Source of the DNA: CFX2 sp014338005
Lineage (GTDB): Bacteria > Chloroflexota > Anaerolineae > Aggregatilineales > Phototrophicaceae
Direction: 5' to 3'
Length of the DNA: 24,616 nucleotides
Assembly: GCA_030263555.1 (NCBI GenBank)
Contig: SZPE01000065.1
Span: 1 to 24,616, forward strand
Numbering within the stretch: the first letter of the stretch is position 1; every line of letters begins with the position of its first letter. Shown here piece after piece: positions 14,089 to 21,437 of the stretch. The position numbers and the translations under genes were made by a program. Under the pieces are notes generated by a model, which was not told the origin of the DNA, made no database searches, and saw nothing but the letters and a program-made list of their open reading frames with translations.

Positions 14089-14970
14089 TTATCCTTTCAC
14101 AGCGCCGGCCGTCAAACCGGCGATAATCTGCCGGGCGGCCACGAAAGTTAACAAAAGCGGCGGAACAACCATCAGCGTACCCATCGCCATGATGCGCCCC
14201 CATTCCACGCCCTGATCGGTGATATAGAGCGTGGTCGCAACCGGCAGCGTGCGCGTCATCCGGTTGGTGAGAATCAACGCCAGGATGAACTCGTTCCAGG
14301 CGATGCGGAAAGTAAAAATAGAGGCCACCGCCAATCCAGGCCGCAGAATCGGGAACAGGATGCGGAAAAATACTTGGAAAGCGCCCGCGCCGTCCACGAT
14401 GGCAGCCTCTTCCAGTTCCACCGGCACCTGTTTGATAAAACCGATCAACAGCCAGATGGCGAACGGCAGATTAAGCGCCGTATAAAACAGCACCAACCCA
14501 ATGCGCCCGTCCTCAATACCCCACTCCAGCCACAGCGCAAAAATTGGAATCGCCAGCACCGCCGCCGGCACCATGCGGATCAGCAGCGTCGTTTGCGCCA
14601 GCAGGCCGCGACCGGGAAACTGCATCCGGGCGATGGCAAAAGCGGCCATGCTGCCTGCTGCCAGCGTCGCCGCTGTTGAAAATAAAGCCGTCAGCACCGA
14701 GTTGACCAGAAAACGGTCGAACCGCTGGCGGGTAAGGATGTCCTCGTAGTTCGCCATCGTCGGCTGGAATATCCACACCGGTTCGCTGGCAGTGATGTCA
14801 ATTTGGGTTTTGAACGATGTCGAAACCATCACATACAGGGGCATCAAAATCACCACCGACATGACGAGCAGCACCAGATAATGCAACACAACCGACCAGC
14901 GAAGGCGAATACCTTCGGCGCGGGGGGCAGCGGCCAGCGTTGCGGAGGCGTATTCACTCGACACGCTCAT
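14089..14970 (-). CDS. Carbohydrate ABC transporter permease (MalG type)
   Basis: This 293-residue inner-membrane permease of the CUT1 type has a cytoplasmic N terminus followed by about six hydrophobic spans. The EAA loop that contacts the ATPase is at EEAAIVDGAGAFQVFFRILFP. It pairs with the MalF-type protein encoded immediately upstream (1-nt gap) and the binding protein beyond it. The sugar is inferred from the surrounding ula-type enzymes to be L-ascorbate or a related sugar acid. No ATP-binding subunit is encoded in the window, so a shared MsmK/UgpC-type ATPase elsewhere is expected. Confidence 0.92.
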   Translation of the reverse strand: MSVSSEYASATLAAAPRAEGIRLRWSVVLHYLVLLVMSVVILMPLYVMVSTSFKTQIDITASEPVWIFQPTMANYEDILTRQRFDRFLVNSVLTALFSTAATLAAGSMAAFAIARMQFPGRGLLAQTTLLIRMVPAAVLAIPIFALWLEWGIEDGRIGLVLFYTALNLPFAIWLLIGFIKQVPVELEEAAIVDGAGAFQVFFRILFPILRPGLAVASIFTFRIAWNEFILALILTNRMTRTLPVATTLYITDQGVEWGRIMAMGTLMVVPPLLLTFVAARQIIAGLTAGAVKG

Positions 14971-14971
14971 C

Positions 14972-15898
14972 TTAAAAATCCGCCCTTTCCTTTAGAGGAT
15001 TGTTGAATACCAGAATCCCCAGGCTGAGAACGAAGATAATGCCGATCAACAGCGTCGAGATGGCCGAAGCATAACCAAGCTGCTGCGAGGTAAAAGCCGT
15101 CTTGTAAATGTGCAGCGACAGCAGTTCGGTGCTGCGCCCTGGCCCACCGAAGGTCAGGATATAAATCACCTCCAGCGCCCTGAAGACATCCACCAGACGC
15201 AGCAGCAGCGTAATGAGGATGACCGAACGGATCATCGGCAGTTTGACGAACCACGTCATTTGCAGCCAGTTCGCGCCGTCAATGTAGGCCGACTCCAGGA
15301 CTTCGCGCGGTACAGCCTGCAAACCTGCCAGGATAATGATGAATACAAACGGCGTCCACTGCCATACATCGGTGACGATGATCGAAGTGAAAGCCAGGTT
15401 GCGGTCGGCCAGCCAGAGCTGAGTGGTAAAACCAAACTGCTGCAAAAACGGGATGGCTTCGCCGATTTCTTCCAGATAGAAATTGACCAGGCCGCTGCGC
15501 GCGTCGAATAGGTAGCGCCAGGTCAGCCCAACCACCACCGGGGATACCATCAGCGGCAGCACAAAAATAGTGCGGAAAAGCGCCGCGCCGCGAATCTGCC
15601 GTTCCAACAGCAGCGCCAGCGTGATACCCAGCGCCATCTCAATAAGGATAACCCAAAAGCCGAAACGCAGGGTTACGCCCAACGACTCGCCTACCCCGGC
15701 ATCCCCCAACAGGCGCTCATACGAGGCCAGGCCGATATACCGCGCGCTTGCCAGCGGCGTACCCATAGACCACTCGTAAAAACTGAGCCGGAAGGCATTA
15801 ACCAGCGGCACAACTAGCCCGACGGCCAAGATAAACACCGCCGGCAGCAAAAAAATAAAGGGGACCAGGTTGCGTCGGTTATTTAAAAACTTTGCCAT
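14972..15898 (-). CDS. Carbohydrate ABC transporter permease (MalF type)
   Basis: This 308-residue CUT1 permease has an N-terminal span (NLVPFIFLLPAVFILAVGLV), about six spans in total, and the EAA loop at LESAYIDGANWLQMTWFVKLPMI. It forms the channel with the MalG-type partner. The ATG at 15896-15898 has no recognisable ribosome site. Just upstream an 11-bp repeat of the start region creates a second ATG (15910-15912) that opens a 9-codon frame ending past the permease start. A strong hairpin lies between this gene and the binding protein gene, typical where a binding protein must be made in excess of its permeases. Confidence 0.92.
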   Translation of the reverse strand: MAKFLNNRRNLVPFIFLLPAVFILAVGLVVPLVNAFRLSFYEWSMGTPLASARYIGLASYERLLGDAGVGESLGVTLRFGFWVILIEMALGITLALLLERQIRGAALFRTIFVLPLMVSPVVVGLTWRYLFDARSGLVNFYLEEIGEAIPFLQQFGFTTQLWLADRNLAFTSIIVTDVWQWTPFVFIIILAGLQAVPREVLESAYIDGANWLQMTWFVKLPMIRSVILITLLLRLVDVFRALEVIYILTFGGPGRSTELLSLHIYKTAFTSQQLGYASAISTLLIGIIFVLSLGILVFNNPLKERADF

Positions 15899-15918
15899 TT
15901 TCTTTTCGCCATTTTCTT
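15894..15918 (-). repeat. 11-bp direct repeat duplicating the malF-type start, with a 9-codon overlapping frame
   Basis: GCCATTTTCTT occurs at 15894-15904 and 15908-15918, 14 bp apart. On the - strand both copies contain ATGGC. The upstream ATG reads MAKRKWQSF then stops, in a different frame that overlaps the permease start. It may couple or limit translation of the permease, or be a neutral slippage product. Confidence 0.5.
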
Positions 15919-15932
15919 ATTACAGGCGAGAT

Positions 15933-15956
15933 GGTGGGGGCGATTTTGCCCCCACC
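15933..15956 (-). repeat. Strong intergenic hairpin between binding protein and permease genes
   Basis: GGTGGGGGC and GCCCCCACC form a perfect 9-bp GC stem with a 6-nt loop. No T run follows on the - strand. By position it is likely to protect the binding-protein mRNA 3' end or attenuate read-through to the permeases, as described for the malE-malF gap in enteric bacteria. Confidence 0.6.
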
Positions 15957-15983
15957 TATGCGGCGCGCCCTCGTTCACACCGC

Positions 15984-17342
15984 CTACTGCGACATACCAG
16001 GCAAATTCATCCAGTTATAATAACCGGAGCGAGTCAGTTCCTCGCGGATCAGGCGCGCAGCCTCATCGAGCGCTTCCTGCGCGGTCTTCTGGCCCGTCAC
16101 AAACTCCGAAAGCTGCACGCCCAGAATCGGCGCGTTCAGCGCGCCCCATTCTGCGATCAGCGGACGCCAGTCCACGTTGGCGCACTCAAGCTGTTTGGCG
16201 ATGACCGGATATTCAGGATACATCGCCTGCATCTCAGGGTCGAGCAGCGTGGACATCCGGCCTGGCTGCCCGCCCAGCTTCGCCAGCTTGCGGTCGGTTT
16301 CTTTGCTGGTCATCCACTGGATAAACATGAAGGCCGCTTCCGGGTTGCGGGCGTTGGTGGGGATACCTATCGCAAAACCGCCGGTTTCCGCGCCGCAGGT
16401 AACGGCAGTTGGGTGCAGCGCCACGCCAATCTTGCCATCAATGCGCGACTGGTTGGGGTCGCGGGTCTGGTTGATGATGCGGTCGTTGTCAAGGAACATC
16501 GCTGCTTCGCCCTGGAGGAACGAGTTCGAGGCTTCACCAATGCCATAGCTGGTGACGCCGGGCGGCGAAGTATCCAGAATGCGTTTGAGGGCTTCCGCCG
16601 CCGCCACGCCTGCTTCGCTGTTCACTACCGGATTCCAGTTGTCATCCAGCACGCTGCCGCCGTAGGGGCTGAGGTGCAGCAGCCAGGCATGAACGATCTG
16701 GTGGCCGGCAGCGCCTCGGCTGGTGATGCCGTACATATTCGGCACATTGGCCGTAATCCACTCGGCAGTTTCCAGCAGTTCATCGTAGGTTTCCGGCACT
16801 TTCAGATCATACTCATCGAAAATGTCCTTGCGGTACACCAACACGCTGGTTTCGCCGCTAAACGGCACGCCGTACAGCGCAGCGGTCACGCCGGGCAGGT
16901 AAGCGCGGCGGCCACCGACAACGCTGCCCGATTCAAGATAAGCCGGAATCAGGTCGGCGGCGTCATAATCGGGCATAACCAGGTCGGGATTGGTGAAAAA
17001 CTCCGCCATCGGCCTCAGGAAACCCTTGTTGACATATTCGGTCTTCCAGAAGATTACCCACGACACCACGTCGTAATCACCGCCGCCCGGTTTGCTCATC
17101 TCCAAAACCTGTTTGTCGTGCATACTCTCATACTGAACCGAGTCCACCTCCACCGTGATCCCGGTCAGTTCCTCAAATTCAGGGATGAGCGTCTGGGCAA
17201 CCTGGAAGTGATACAGCGACGGCCAGCTTACAACGATGGTCGTACCCTCAAACTGCCGCCAGGGATTCGGCGCATCCTGCGCGGATACCGCGCCAAGTGA
17301 CAGCAGCACCACTATCGCCAAGAGAAAAGTTTTTTTAAGCAT
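15984..17342 (-). CDS. Carbohydrate ABC transporter substrate-binding protein (family 1)
   Basis: This 452-residue extracellular solute-binding protein has a signal peptide MLKKTFLLAIVVLLSLGAVSA with probable cleavage at AQDA. The body is a MalE-type fold: TTIVVSWPSLYHFQ, LIPEFEELTGITVEV, YGVPFSGETSVLVYRKDIFDEY, and the C-terminal GGFAIGIPTNARNPEAAFMFIQWM. It has no lipobox. I chose ATG 17340-17342, with GGAG 8 nt upstream. An in-frame GTG at 17405 follows a strong AAGGAGG at only 3 nt and would place 21 polar residues before the signal peptide, so I reject it. The protein captures the sugar for the two permeases encoded next. The ligand is unknown from sequence; genes on both sides suggest ascorbate or a related sugar acid. 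Confidence 0.9.
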   Translation of the reverse strand: MLKKTFLLAIVVLLSLGAVSAQDAPNPWRQFEGTTIVVSWPSLYHFQVAQTLIPEFEELTGITVEVDSVQYESMHDKQVLEMSKPGGGDYDVVSWVIFWKTEYVNKGFLRPMAEFFTNPDLVMPDYDAADLIPAYLESGSVVGGRRAYLPGVTAALYGVPFSGETSVLVYRKDIFDEYDLKVPETYDELLETAEWITANVPNMYGITSRGAAGHQIVHAWLLHLSPYGGSVLDDNWNPVVNSEAGVAAAEALKRILDTSPPGVTSYGIGEASNSFLQGEAAMFLDNDRIINQTRDPNQSRIDGKIGVALHPTAVTCGAETGGFAIGIPTNARNPEAAFMFIQWMTSKETDRKLAKLGGQPGRMSTLLDPEMQAMYPEYPVIAKQLECANVDWRPLIAEWGALNAPILGVQLSEFVTGQKTAQEALDEAARLIREELTRSGYYNWMNLPGMSQ

Positions 17343-17470
17343 TTCGCAAACTCCTGATAACTGGTTGATCTTTAGGACTGCCTGTGAATGTTCTTCTGCT
17401 GCCACGCGCCTCCTTGCTGAATGTTCTGCCTGATGGTGTTATTCGTAAAATTTAAGGCCCGCACTGCCGC

Positions 17471-18535
17471 TCATAACATGGATTTGAAGGGCAAATCCGG
17501 TTCGAGCGCGAACGCATCATCAAAACCTCGCGGATACTGGTAGATGATTTTGTTTTTGTCGTCGGGATACACATATTTGCCGCCGACCTGCCAGATAAAC
17601 GGCTTGAAACAGTATTGCAGCCGGTCTTTACGCATATTCCATAAAACCAGTATCTCGTTAGGGTCGGCCTGGAAGTTCGTCCAGATGTCGTGATGAATGG
17701 GAATAATGACCTCGGCATTAAGGCACTCGGCCATTTTAAGCAGGTCAATCGAGGTCATTTTGTCGGTCATGCCGCGCGGGTTTTCACCAAACGATCCCAA
17801 CGCGACGTTGATGGTATGATCGTTGCCGTGTTTGGCGTAATAGTTGGAATAATGCGAATCCCCGCTGTGATAAACGCTGCCGCCGGGTGTTTTGATGAGA
17901 TAGTTAACGGCGCGTTCGTCCATCTCCTGCGGCATTTTACCCTTAAGCATAACGCCGGGTGGAGCGGTCACTAACTCGGTGCGGTCGAACGAATCGAGCG
18001 CAATAAGCTGGGTATCCTTAATCTCGACCACATCGCCGGGTTTGACCACGATACAGCGGTCTTTTGGCACACCCCAGCTTACCCACAGGTCAACGCAAGT
18101 TTTTGGGCCGATAAACGGCACAGCCGAATCGTGGTTCTGCATGATGGCAGCGGCCACGTTCGGATCAATATGGTCGTCGTGATCGTGGGTCGCCACCAGG
18201 GCGTCAATCTGCCGGATGGCGAAGGGGTCAAGCACGCACACCGAGTTTCTTAAGTTGGGCTGGAGTTTTCTGACGCCGATGGCCCGCTGGTGCTGGTGCT
18301 GGTCGCGCATCCAGGGGTTTGCTTTTGTCTTTTTCCCGGTTCCCACCCACAAATCAATGCAGATGTTCGCGCCGCCTTCCGACTTCAGCCAGATGCCGGT
18401 GCAGCCCAGCCACCACATCACAAAAGTGCCGGGCGCGACAACCTCCTGCTCGATTTCTTCATTTAACCAGGTTCCCCATTCTGGGAAGGTTTTTAAAATC
18501 CAGGATTCACGTGTAATTTCGTTAACTTTCGCCAT
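17471..18535 (-). CDS. ulaG: L-ascorbate-6-phosphate lactonase
   Basis: UlaG is a metal-dependent lactonase of the metallo-beta-lactamase fold that opens L-ascorbate 6-phosphate to 3-keto-L-gulonate 6-phosphate. The protein has 354 residues, the same as E. coli UlaG as I remember it. It matches that protein in long blocks: ITRESWIL, FPEWGTWLNEEIEQE, MWWLGCTGIWLKSEGG, FIGPKTCVDLW, HSGDSHYSNYYAKHGN and a C-terminal EPDLPFKS. The metal motif is THDHDDHID. Orthology is therefore strong. Unlike enteric ula operons, no PTS genes adjoin; an ABC importer follows. The start ATG 18535 has AAGGAGG 7 nt upstream; another ATG 4 nt earlier is out of frame. First gene of its operon, under the divergent operator region. 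Confidence 0.95.
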   Translation of the reverse strand: MAKVNEITRESWILKTFPEWGTWLNEEIEQEVVAPGTFVMWWLGCTGIWLKSEGGANICIDLWVGTGKKTKANPWMRDQHQHQRAIGVRKLQPNLRNSVCVLDPFAIRQIDALVATHDHDDHIDPNVAAAIMQNHDSAVPFIGPKTCVDLWVSWGVPKDRCIVVKPGDVVEIKDTQLIALDSFDRTELVTAPPGVMLKGKMPQEMDERAVNYLIKTPGGSVYHSGDSHYSNYYAKHGNDHTINVALGSFGENPRGMTDKMTSIDLLKMAECLNAEVIIPIHHDIWTNFQADPNEILVLWNMRKDRLQYCFKPFIWQVGGKYVYPDDKNKIIYQYPRGFDDAFALEPDLPFKSML

Positions 18536-18593
18536 TCATGCGCCTCCTTGCCAGGGGTACGCTCCATGCTGCGATGAAAAAATATCTATCTTC

Positions 18594-18622
18594 AGCGTAT
18601 TCACATTTTGCACATATGTCAA
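18594..18622 (-). promoter_or_regulatory. Candidate promoter of the ula-like operon
   Basis: On the - strand TTGACA (18617-18622, perfect -35) is followed after exactly 17 bp by TACGCT (18594-18599, 3 of 6 to TATAAT). The start site would lie about 50 nt before ulaG. The weak -10 suggests dependence on an activator or tight repression. Confidence 0.55.
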
Positions 18623-18642
18623 ACAAAATGAGAATATGTGCA
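18609..18642. promoter_or_regulatory. Inverted-repeat operator in the ulaG/sorC divergent gap
   Basis: TGCACATAT (18609-18617) and ATATGTGCA (18634-18642) are perfect 9-bp arms 16 bp apart. The inner arm abuts and overlaps the -35 of the ulaG promoter by one base. The likely binder is the SorC-family protein encoded divergently, a type that binds extended inverted repeats. A separate perfect 10-bp palindrome, ACGGTACCGT, lies at 18721-18730 closer to the regulator gene. Confidence 0.6.
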
Positions 18643-18720
18643 GGAATCGGCGTATAATCGGCGCTAAGGGACTGTCTGACCGGCGGTAGGGGGAAACGAC
18701 TTGAATTTGAGGGACGATAT

Positions 18721-18730
18721 ACGGTACCGT
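18721..18730. promoter_or_regulatory. Short palindrome upstream of the SorC-family gene
   Basis: ACGGTACCGT is a perfect 10-bp palindrome 65 bp before the regulator start. It could be an autoregulatory half of the operator system, but palindromes of this length also arise by chance. Confidence 0.3.
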
Positions 18731-18794
18731 TAAGAATAGTGAGAATTTTCTCAAACACCGGCGCGGCTGTGCAGGTTGGATAAAGGTATCGGCG

Positions 18795-19757
18795 ATGTTA
18801 GACACACTCACTCAGGATGATCTTAATCTCCTGGTCGAAGTAGCCTGGCTGTACTACGAGCAGGAGCTAACGCAGGCGGAGATCGGGCGGCGCATCAATG
18901 TTTCGCGCTCTACCGTTTCGCGCCTTTTACAGGAAGCGCGCACCAGCGGCATCGTCACCATCACCATCAACTACAGCATCGCGCGCGACGCCGAGCTGGA
19001 GGACAGGCTGCGGACGGCCTTCGACCTTCAACACGTGCGCGTTTTACGCAGCCTGGGACGCCCGAAGGAGGTTGTCCGGCGCGGCATGGGGCAGCTTGCG
19101 GCGCGTTTGCTGGAACAATACGTGACCGATGAATGTGTGGTCGGCGTTTCTTATGGGCTGTCAATCGCCGATACCATCGCCCAGGTTAACCCAGCGCATC
19201 ATTTTAACGTCACGGTTATCCCCATCATCGGCGCGCTGGGTTCAAATAACCCGCTGATCGAAGGCATTGATCTGGCGCGCGAACTGGCAATGAAATTCGG
19301 CGCTCGCTACCGCTACCTGCACGCGCCTCTGCTGGTAGAAGACCCGCGCACGCGCGATTTACTCGTGCAGGAGCCGTCCGTCCGCGACGTGCTGGCCGAA
19401 GGCGCAAGGGCAGACTGCGTGATTATCGGCATCGGCGCCCTGGAGCCGGACTCATCCAGCCTGATCTGGACGGGCTACCTCAATGAAAACGAACTGGAAG
19501 GGCTGCGGAACAAGGGCGCGGTCGGCCATATGTGCGCGCAGTTTTTTGATGACCGGGGGCAGGTGCTGGATATAGACCTCAACCAGCGCGCGATCAGCAT
19601 CGGTCTGTCGGCGCTTCATGACGTTAATACCGTGATCGCTGTGGCCGGCACACGGGAAAAAGCCAGCGCCATCTTGGGTGCGCTGCGAGGCGGATACGTA
19701 GATGTACTCGTCACCGACGATCAGGCGGCGGCAGGCATCCTGGAGTTAAGCCGGTAA
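18795..19757 (+). CDS. SorC/DeoR-family sugar-responsive transcriptional regulator
   Basis: This 320-residue regulator has an N-terminal helix-turn-helix (LTQAEIGRRINVSRSTVSRLLQEAR, residues about 25-49, given here in family form) and a large C-terminal sugar-phosphate-binding domain (VVGVSYGLSIADTIAQ, VIPIIGALGS, VIIGIGALEP). The C-terminal domain is related to glucosamine-6-phosphate deaminase and typical of SorC, LsrR and DeoR of Bacillus. Proteins of this family sense a phosphorylated sugar. It is transcribed away from ulaG across a 259-bp gap with a clear inverted repeat, and the FGGY kinase follows. It is therefore the probable regulator of the ula-like operon, in place of the DeoR-type UlaR of enteric bacteria. 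ATG 18795 has AAAGGT upstream. Confidence 0.9.
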   Translation: MLDTLTQDDLNLLVEVAWLYYEQELTQAEIGRRINVSRSTVSRLLQEARTSGIVTITINYSIARDAELEDRLRTAFDLQHVRVLRSLGRPKEVVRRGMGQLAARLLEQYVTDECVVGVSYGLSIADTIAQVNPAHHFNVTVIPIIGALGSNNPLIEGIDLARELAMKFGARYRYLHAPLLVEDPRTRDLLVQEPSVRDVLAEGARADCVIIGIGALEPDSSSLIWTGYLNENELEGLRNKGAVGHMCAQFFDDRGQVLDIDLNQRAISIGLSALHDVNTVIAVAGTREKASAILGALRGGYVDVLVTDDQAAAGILELSR

Positions 19758-19861
19758 GTCCGGGGCGCGAAAGTGCCGGGGGTCCTGGGTCCAAATATCT
19801 GTGGTTGTGCAAGGCACTACGACGGCGGCTGTTGTCGGCCTGCGCTCATCCATGTTAATTT

Positions 19862-19881
19862 CAACAACCTGTTGGTATATT
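19862..19881 (+). promoter_or_regulatory. Possible promoter/operator for the FGGY kinase gene
   Basis: In the 171-bp gap after the regulator, TATATT (19876-19881, 5 of 6 to TATAAT) lies just after a short palindrome CAACA-ACC-TGTTG (19862-19874). No convincing -35 is found at 16-18 bp. It suggests that the kinase may have its own start, but the evidence is weak. I see nothing else in this gap. Confidence 0.28.
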
Positions 19882-19928
19882 GACTCCAAAATCAAAAGGG
19901 CCGCTGCGCCCGCAAAAGTGATAAAACT

Positions 19929-21437
19929 ATGGTTTACCTGCTCGGCATTGATCTCGGAACATCCAGCGTTAAAACAATCGTTTTTGAAGCGGAAAGCGGG
20001 CGAACGCTCGCCGGCGCTTCCTGCGAGTACCCCATTTTTCACCCGCAGCCCGGTTATGCCGAACAAAACCCCGATGATTGGTGGTCGGCAGCCGCCCAGA
20101 CGGTGCGCCAGGCCGTGCAGGAGTCCGGCATCCACCCATCGGCAGTCCGGGGCATCGGCCTGGATGGGCATATGCACGGTTTCGCCTGCCTGGGCGAAGA
20201 TTTGCGCCCGCTGCGCCCGGCCATCATCTGGGCGGACGCGCGCAGCAAACCGCAAGTTGAAACGCTCCGGTCACGCCTGAGCGATCATGACATGGCGCAG
20301 CACGCGCCAGGGCTGCCCGCCGCCGGGTTTATGGGGCCGACCCTGATGTGGCTGGCCGTCCACGAGCCGGAAACGCTGTCCCGAACTTACGTAGTGCTGA
20401 TGCCCAAAGACAGCGTGCGGTTGAGGATGACCGGCATCCCTGCCACCGACCCCAGCGACGCTGCCGGGACGTGGTTATTCGATGTGACTGCCGGCGATTG
20501 GTCGGACTGGCTGGTCGAGCAGTGCCGCGCCGAGCGGCGCTATCTGCCTCCGGTCTGGCCGTCGGCGGCTGTGGCGGGCGAGCTTCTGCCATCAGCAGCA
20601 GAGGCGCTGGGACTGCCCTCTGGAATCCCGGTTGTGGTCGGCAGCGCCGACCTGCCGGCCCAGGGTTTAGGACACGGCCTGTACGCGCCGGGGCGGGCGC
20701 TGTCGGTCATCGGCACGGGCGGCCAGGTTTTTGCCCTGCTGACGAACCCGCGCACCGACCCGCAGCTTCGTTATTACGTTTTCGACTACCCCATCCCCGA
20801 CCGCTGGTATGTCCAGACGGCAATCCTCTCCGCCGGGCTGTCGCTGCGCTGGCTGCGCGACATCCTGGGTTTGACAGCGCGCCCGGACGCTTATGAATAC
20901 CTGTCTCATCTGGCAAGCCAGGTTCCGCCTGGCGCGGATGGGCTGGCCTTCCTGCCCTATCTGGCGGGCGAACGCACGCCGCACATGGACCCGGCGGCGA
21001 CCGGGGTTTTCCTGGGGCTGCGCCTGCACCATACAGTCGGCCATCTCGCCCGCGCCGTTATGGAAGGAGTCACCTTTGCGATGGACGAATGCCTGTCGCT
21101 GGTTATCGAGGCCGCCAATGATCCGAATCTGGCGATCACCATTACCGGCGGCGCGGCATCCTCGCCGGTGTGGCGGCAGATTCAGGCGGACATCTACCGC
21201 CGTCCGCTGGCGCTGGCGGGCGGCGCGAATCACGGCAGCGTTGGCGCGGCGCTGCTGGCCGGCGTCGGCAGCGGGGTATATACCTCATTCGAGGAAGCCT
21301 GTGCCCGTCTGCCCCGCGCTGCCGCTCAGGTTGAGCCGGACCCGACCACCGCCGAAATCTACCTGGCCCGGCGCGAACACTATCGCGGGCTGTACAGCCG
21401 GTTAAAAGATGACATGCACCGGCTACAGAGTTTGTAG
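19929..21437 (+). CDS. FGGY-family carbohydrate kinase (xylulokinase-like)
   Basis: This 502-residue sugar kinase has the two-domain FGGY pattern: IDLGTSSVK (Asp8), GLDGHMHG (79-84), MPKDSVRLRMTG (158-169) matching XylB, the catalytic Asp241, the phosphate motif IGTGG (261-265), YLAGERTPHMDP, and TITGGAASSPVWRQIQADI. It looks most like xylulokinases. The catalytic segment GGGDNAAGA of E. coli XylB reads GSADLPAQG here, so the Asp is kept but the following Asn, a substrate contact, is Leu. It could phosphorylate D-xylulose at the end of the ascorbate route, L-xylulose or 3-keto-L-gulonate (as LyxK does), or ascorbate itself. Its 3' end overlaps the convergent ROK gene by 15 bp. The ribosome site is weak. 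Confidence 0.88.
   Translation: MVYLLGIDLGTSSVKTIVFEAESGRTLAGASCEYPIFHPQPGYAEQNPDDWWSAAAQTVRQAVQESGIHPSAVRGIGLDGHMHGFACLGEDLRPLRPAIIWADARSKPQVETLRSRLSDHDMAQHAPGLPAAGFMGPTLMWLAVHEPETLSRTYVVLMPKDSVRLRMTGIPATDPSDAAGTWLFDVTAGDWSDWLVEQCRAERRYLPPVWPSAAVAGELLPSAAEALGLPSGIPVVVGSADLPAQGLGHGLYAPGRALSVIGTGGQVFALLTNPRTDPQLRYYVFDYPIPDRWYVQTAILSAGLSLRWLRDILGLTARPDAYEYLSHLASQVPPGADGLAFLPYLAGERTPHMDPAATGVFLGLRLHHTVGHLARAVMEGVTFAMDECLSLVIEAANDPNLAITITGGAASSPVWRQIQADIYRRPLALAGGANHGSVGAALLAGVGSGVYTSFEEACARLPRAAAQVEPDPTTAEIYLARREHYRGLYSRLKDDMHRLQSL

Noticed and set aside
15870..17300. A long + strand open frame of 476 codons opposite the binding-protein gene, and a similar one at 8682-9779 opposite the molybdenum reductase
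   Set aside because: Both are antisense to genes with clear family motifs, have low-complexity Arg/His/Gln-rich translations and no recognisable domains. High GC explains the open frames.
17343..17405. N-terminal extension of the binding protein from GTG 17405
   Set aside because: The ribosome site is only 3 nt away, and the extension would put polar residues before an otherwise normal signal peptide. ATG 17342 has its own GGAG.
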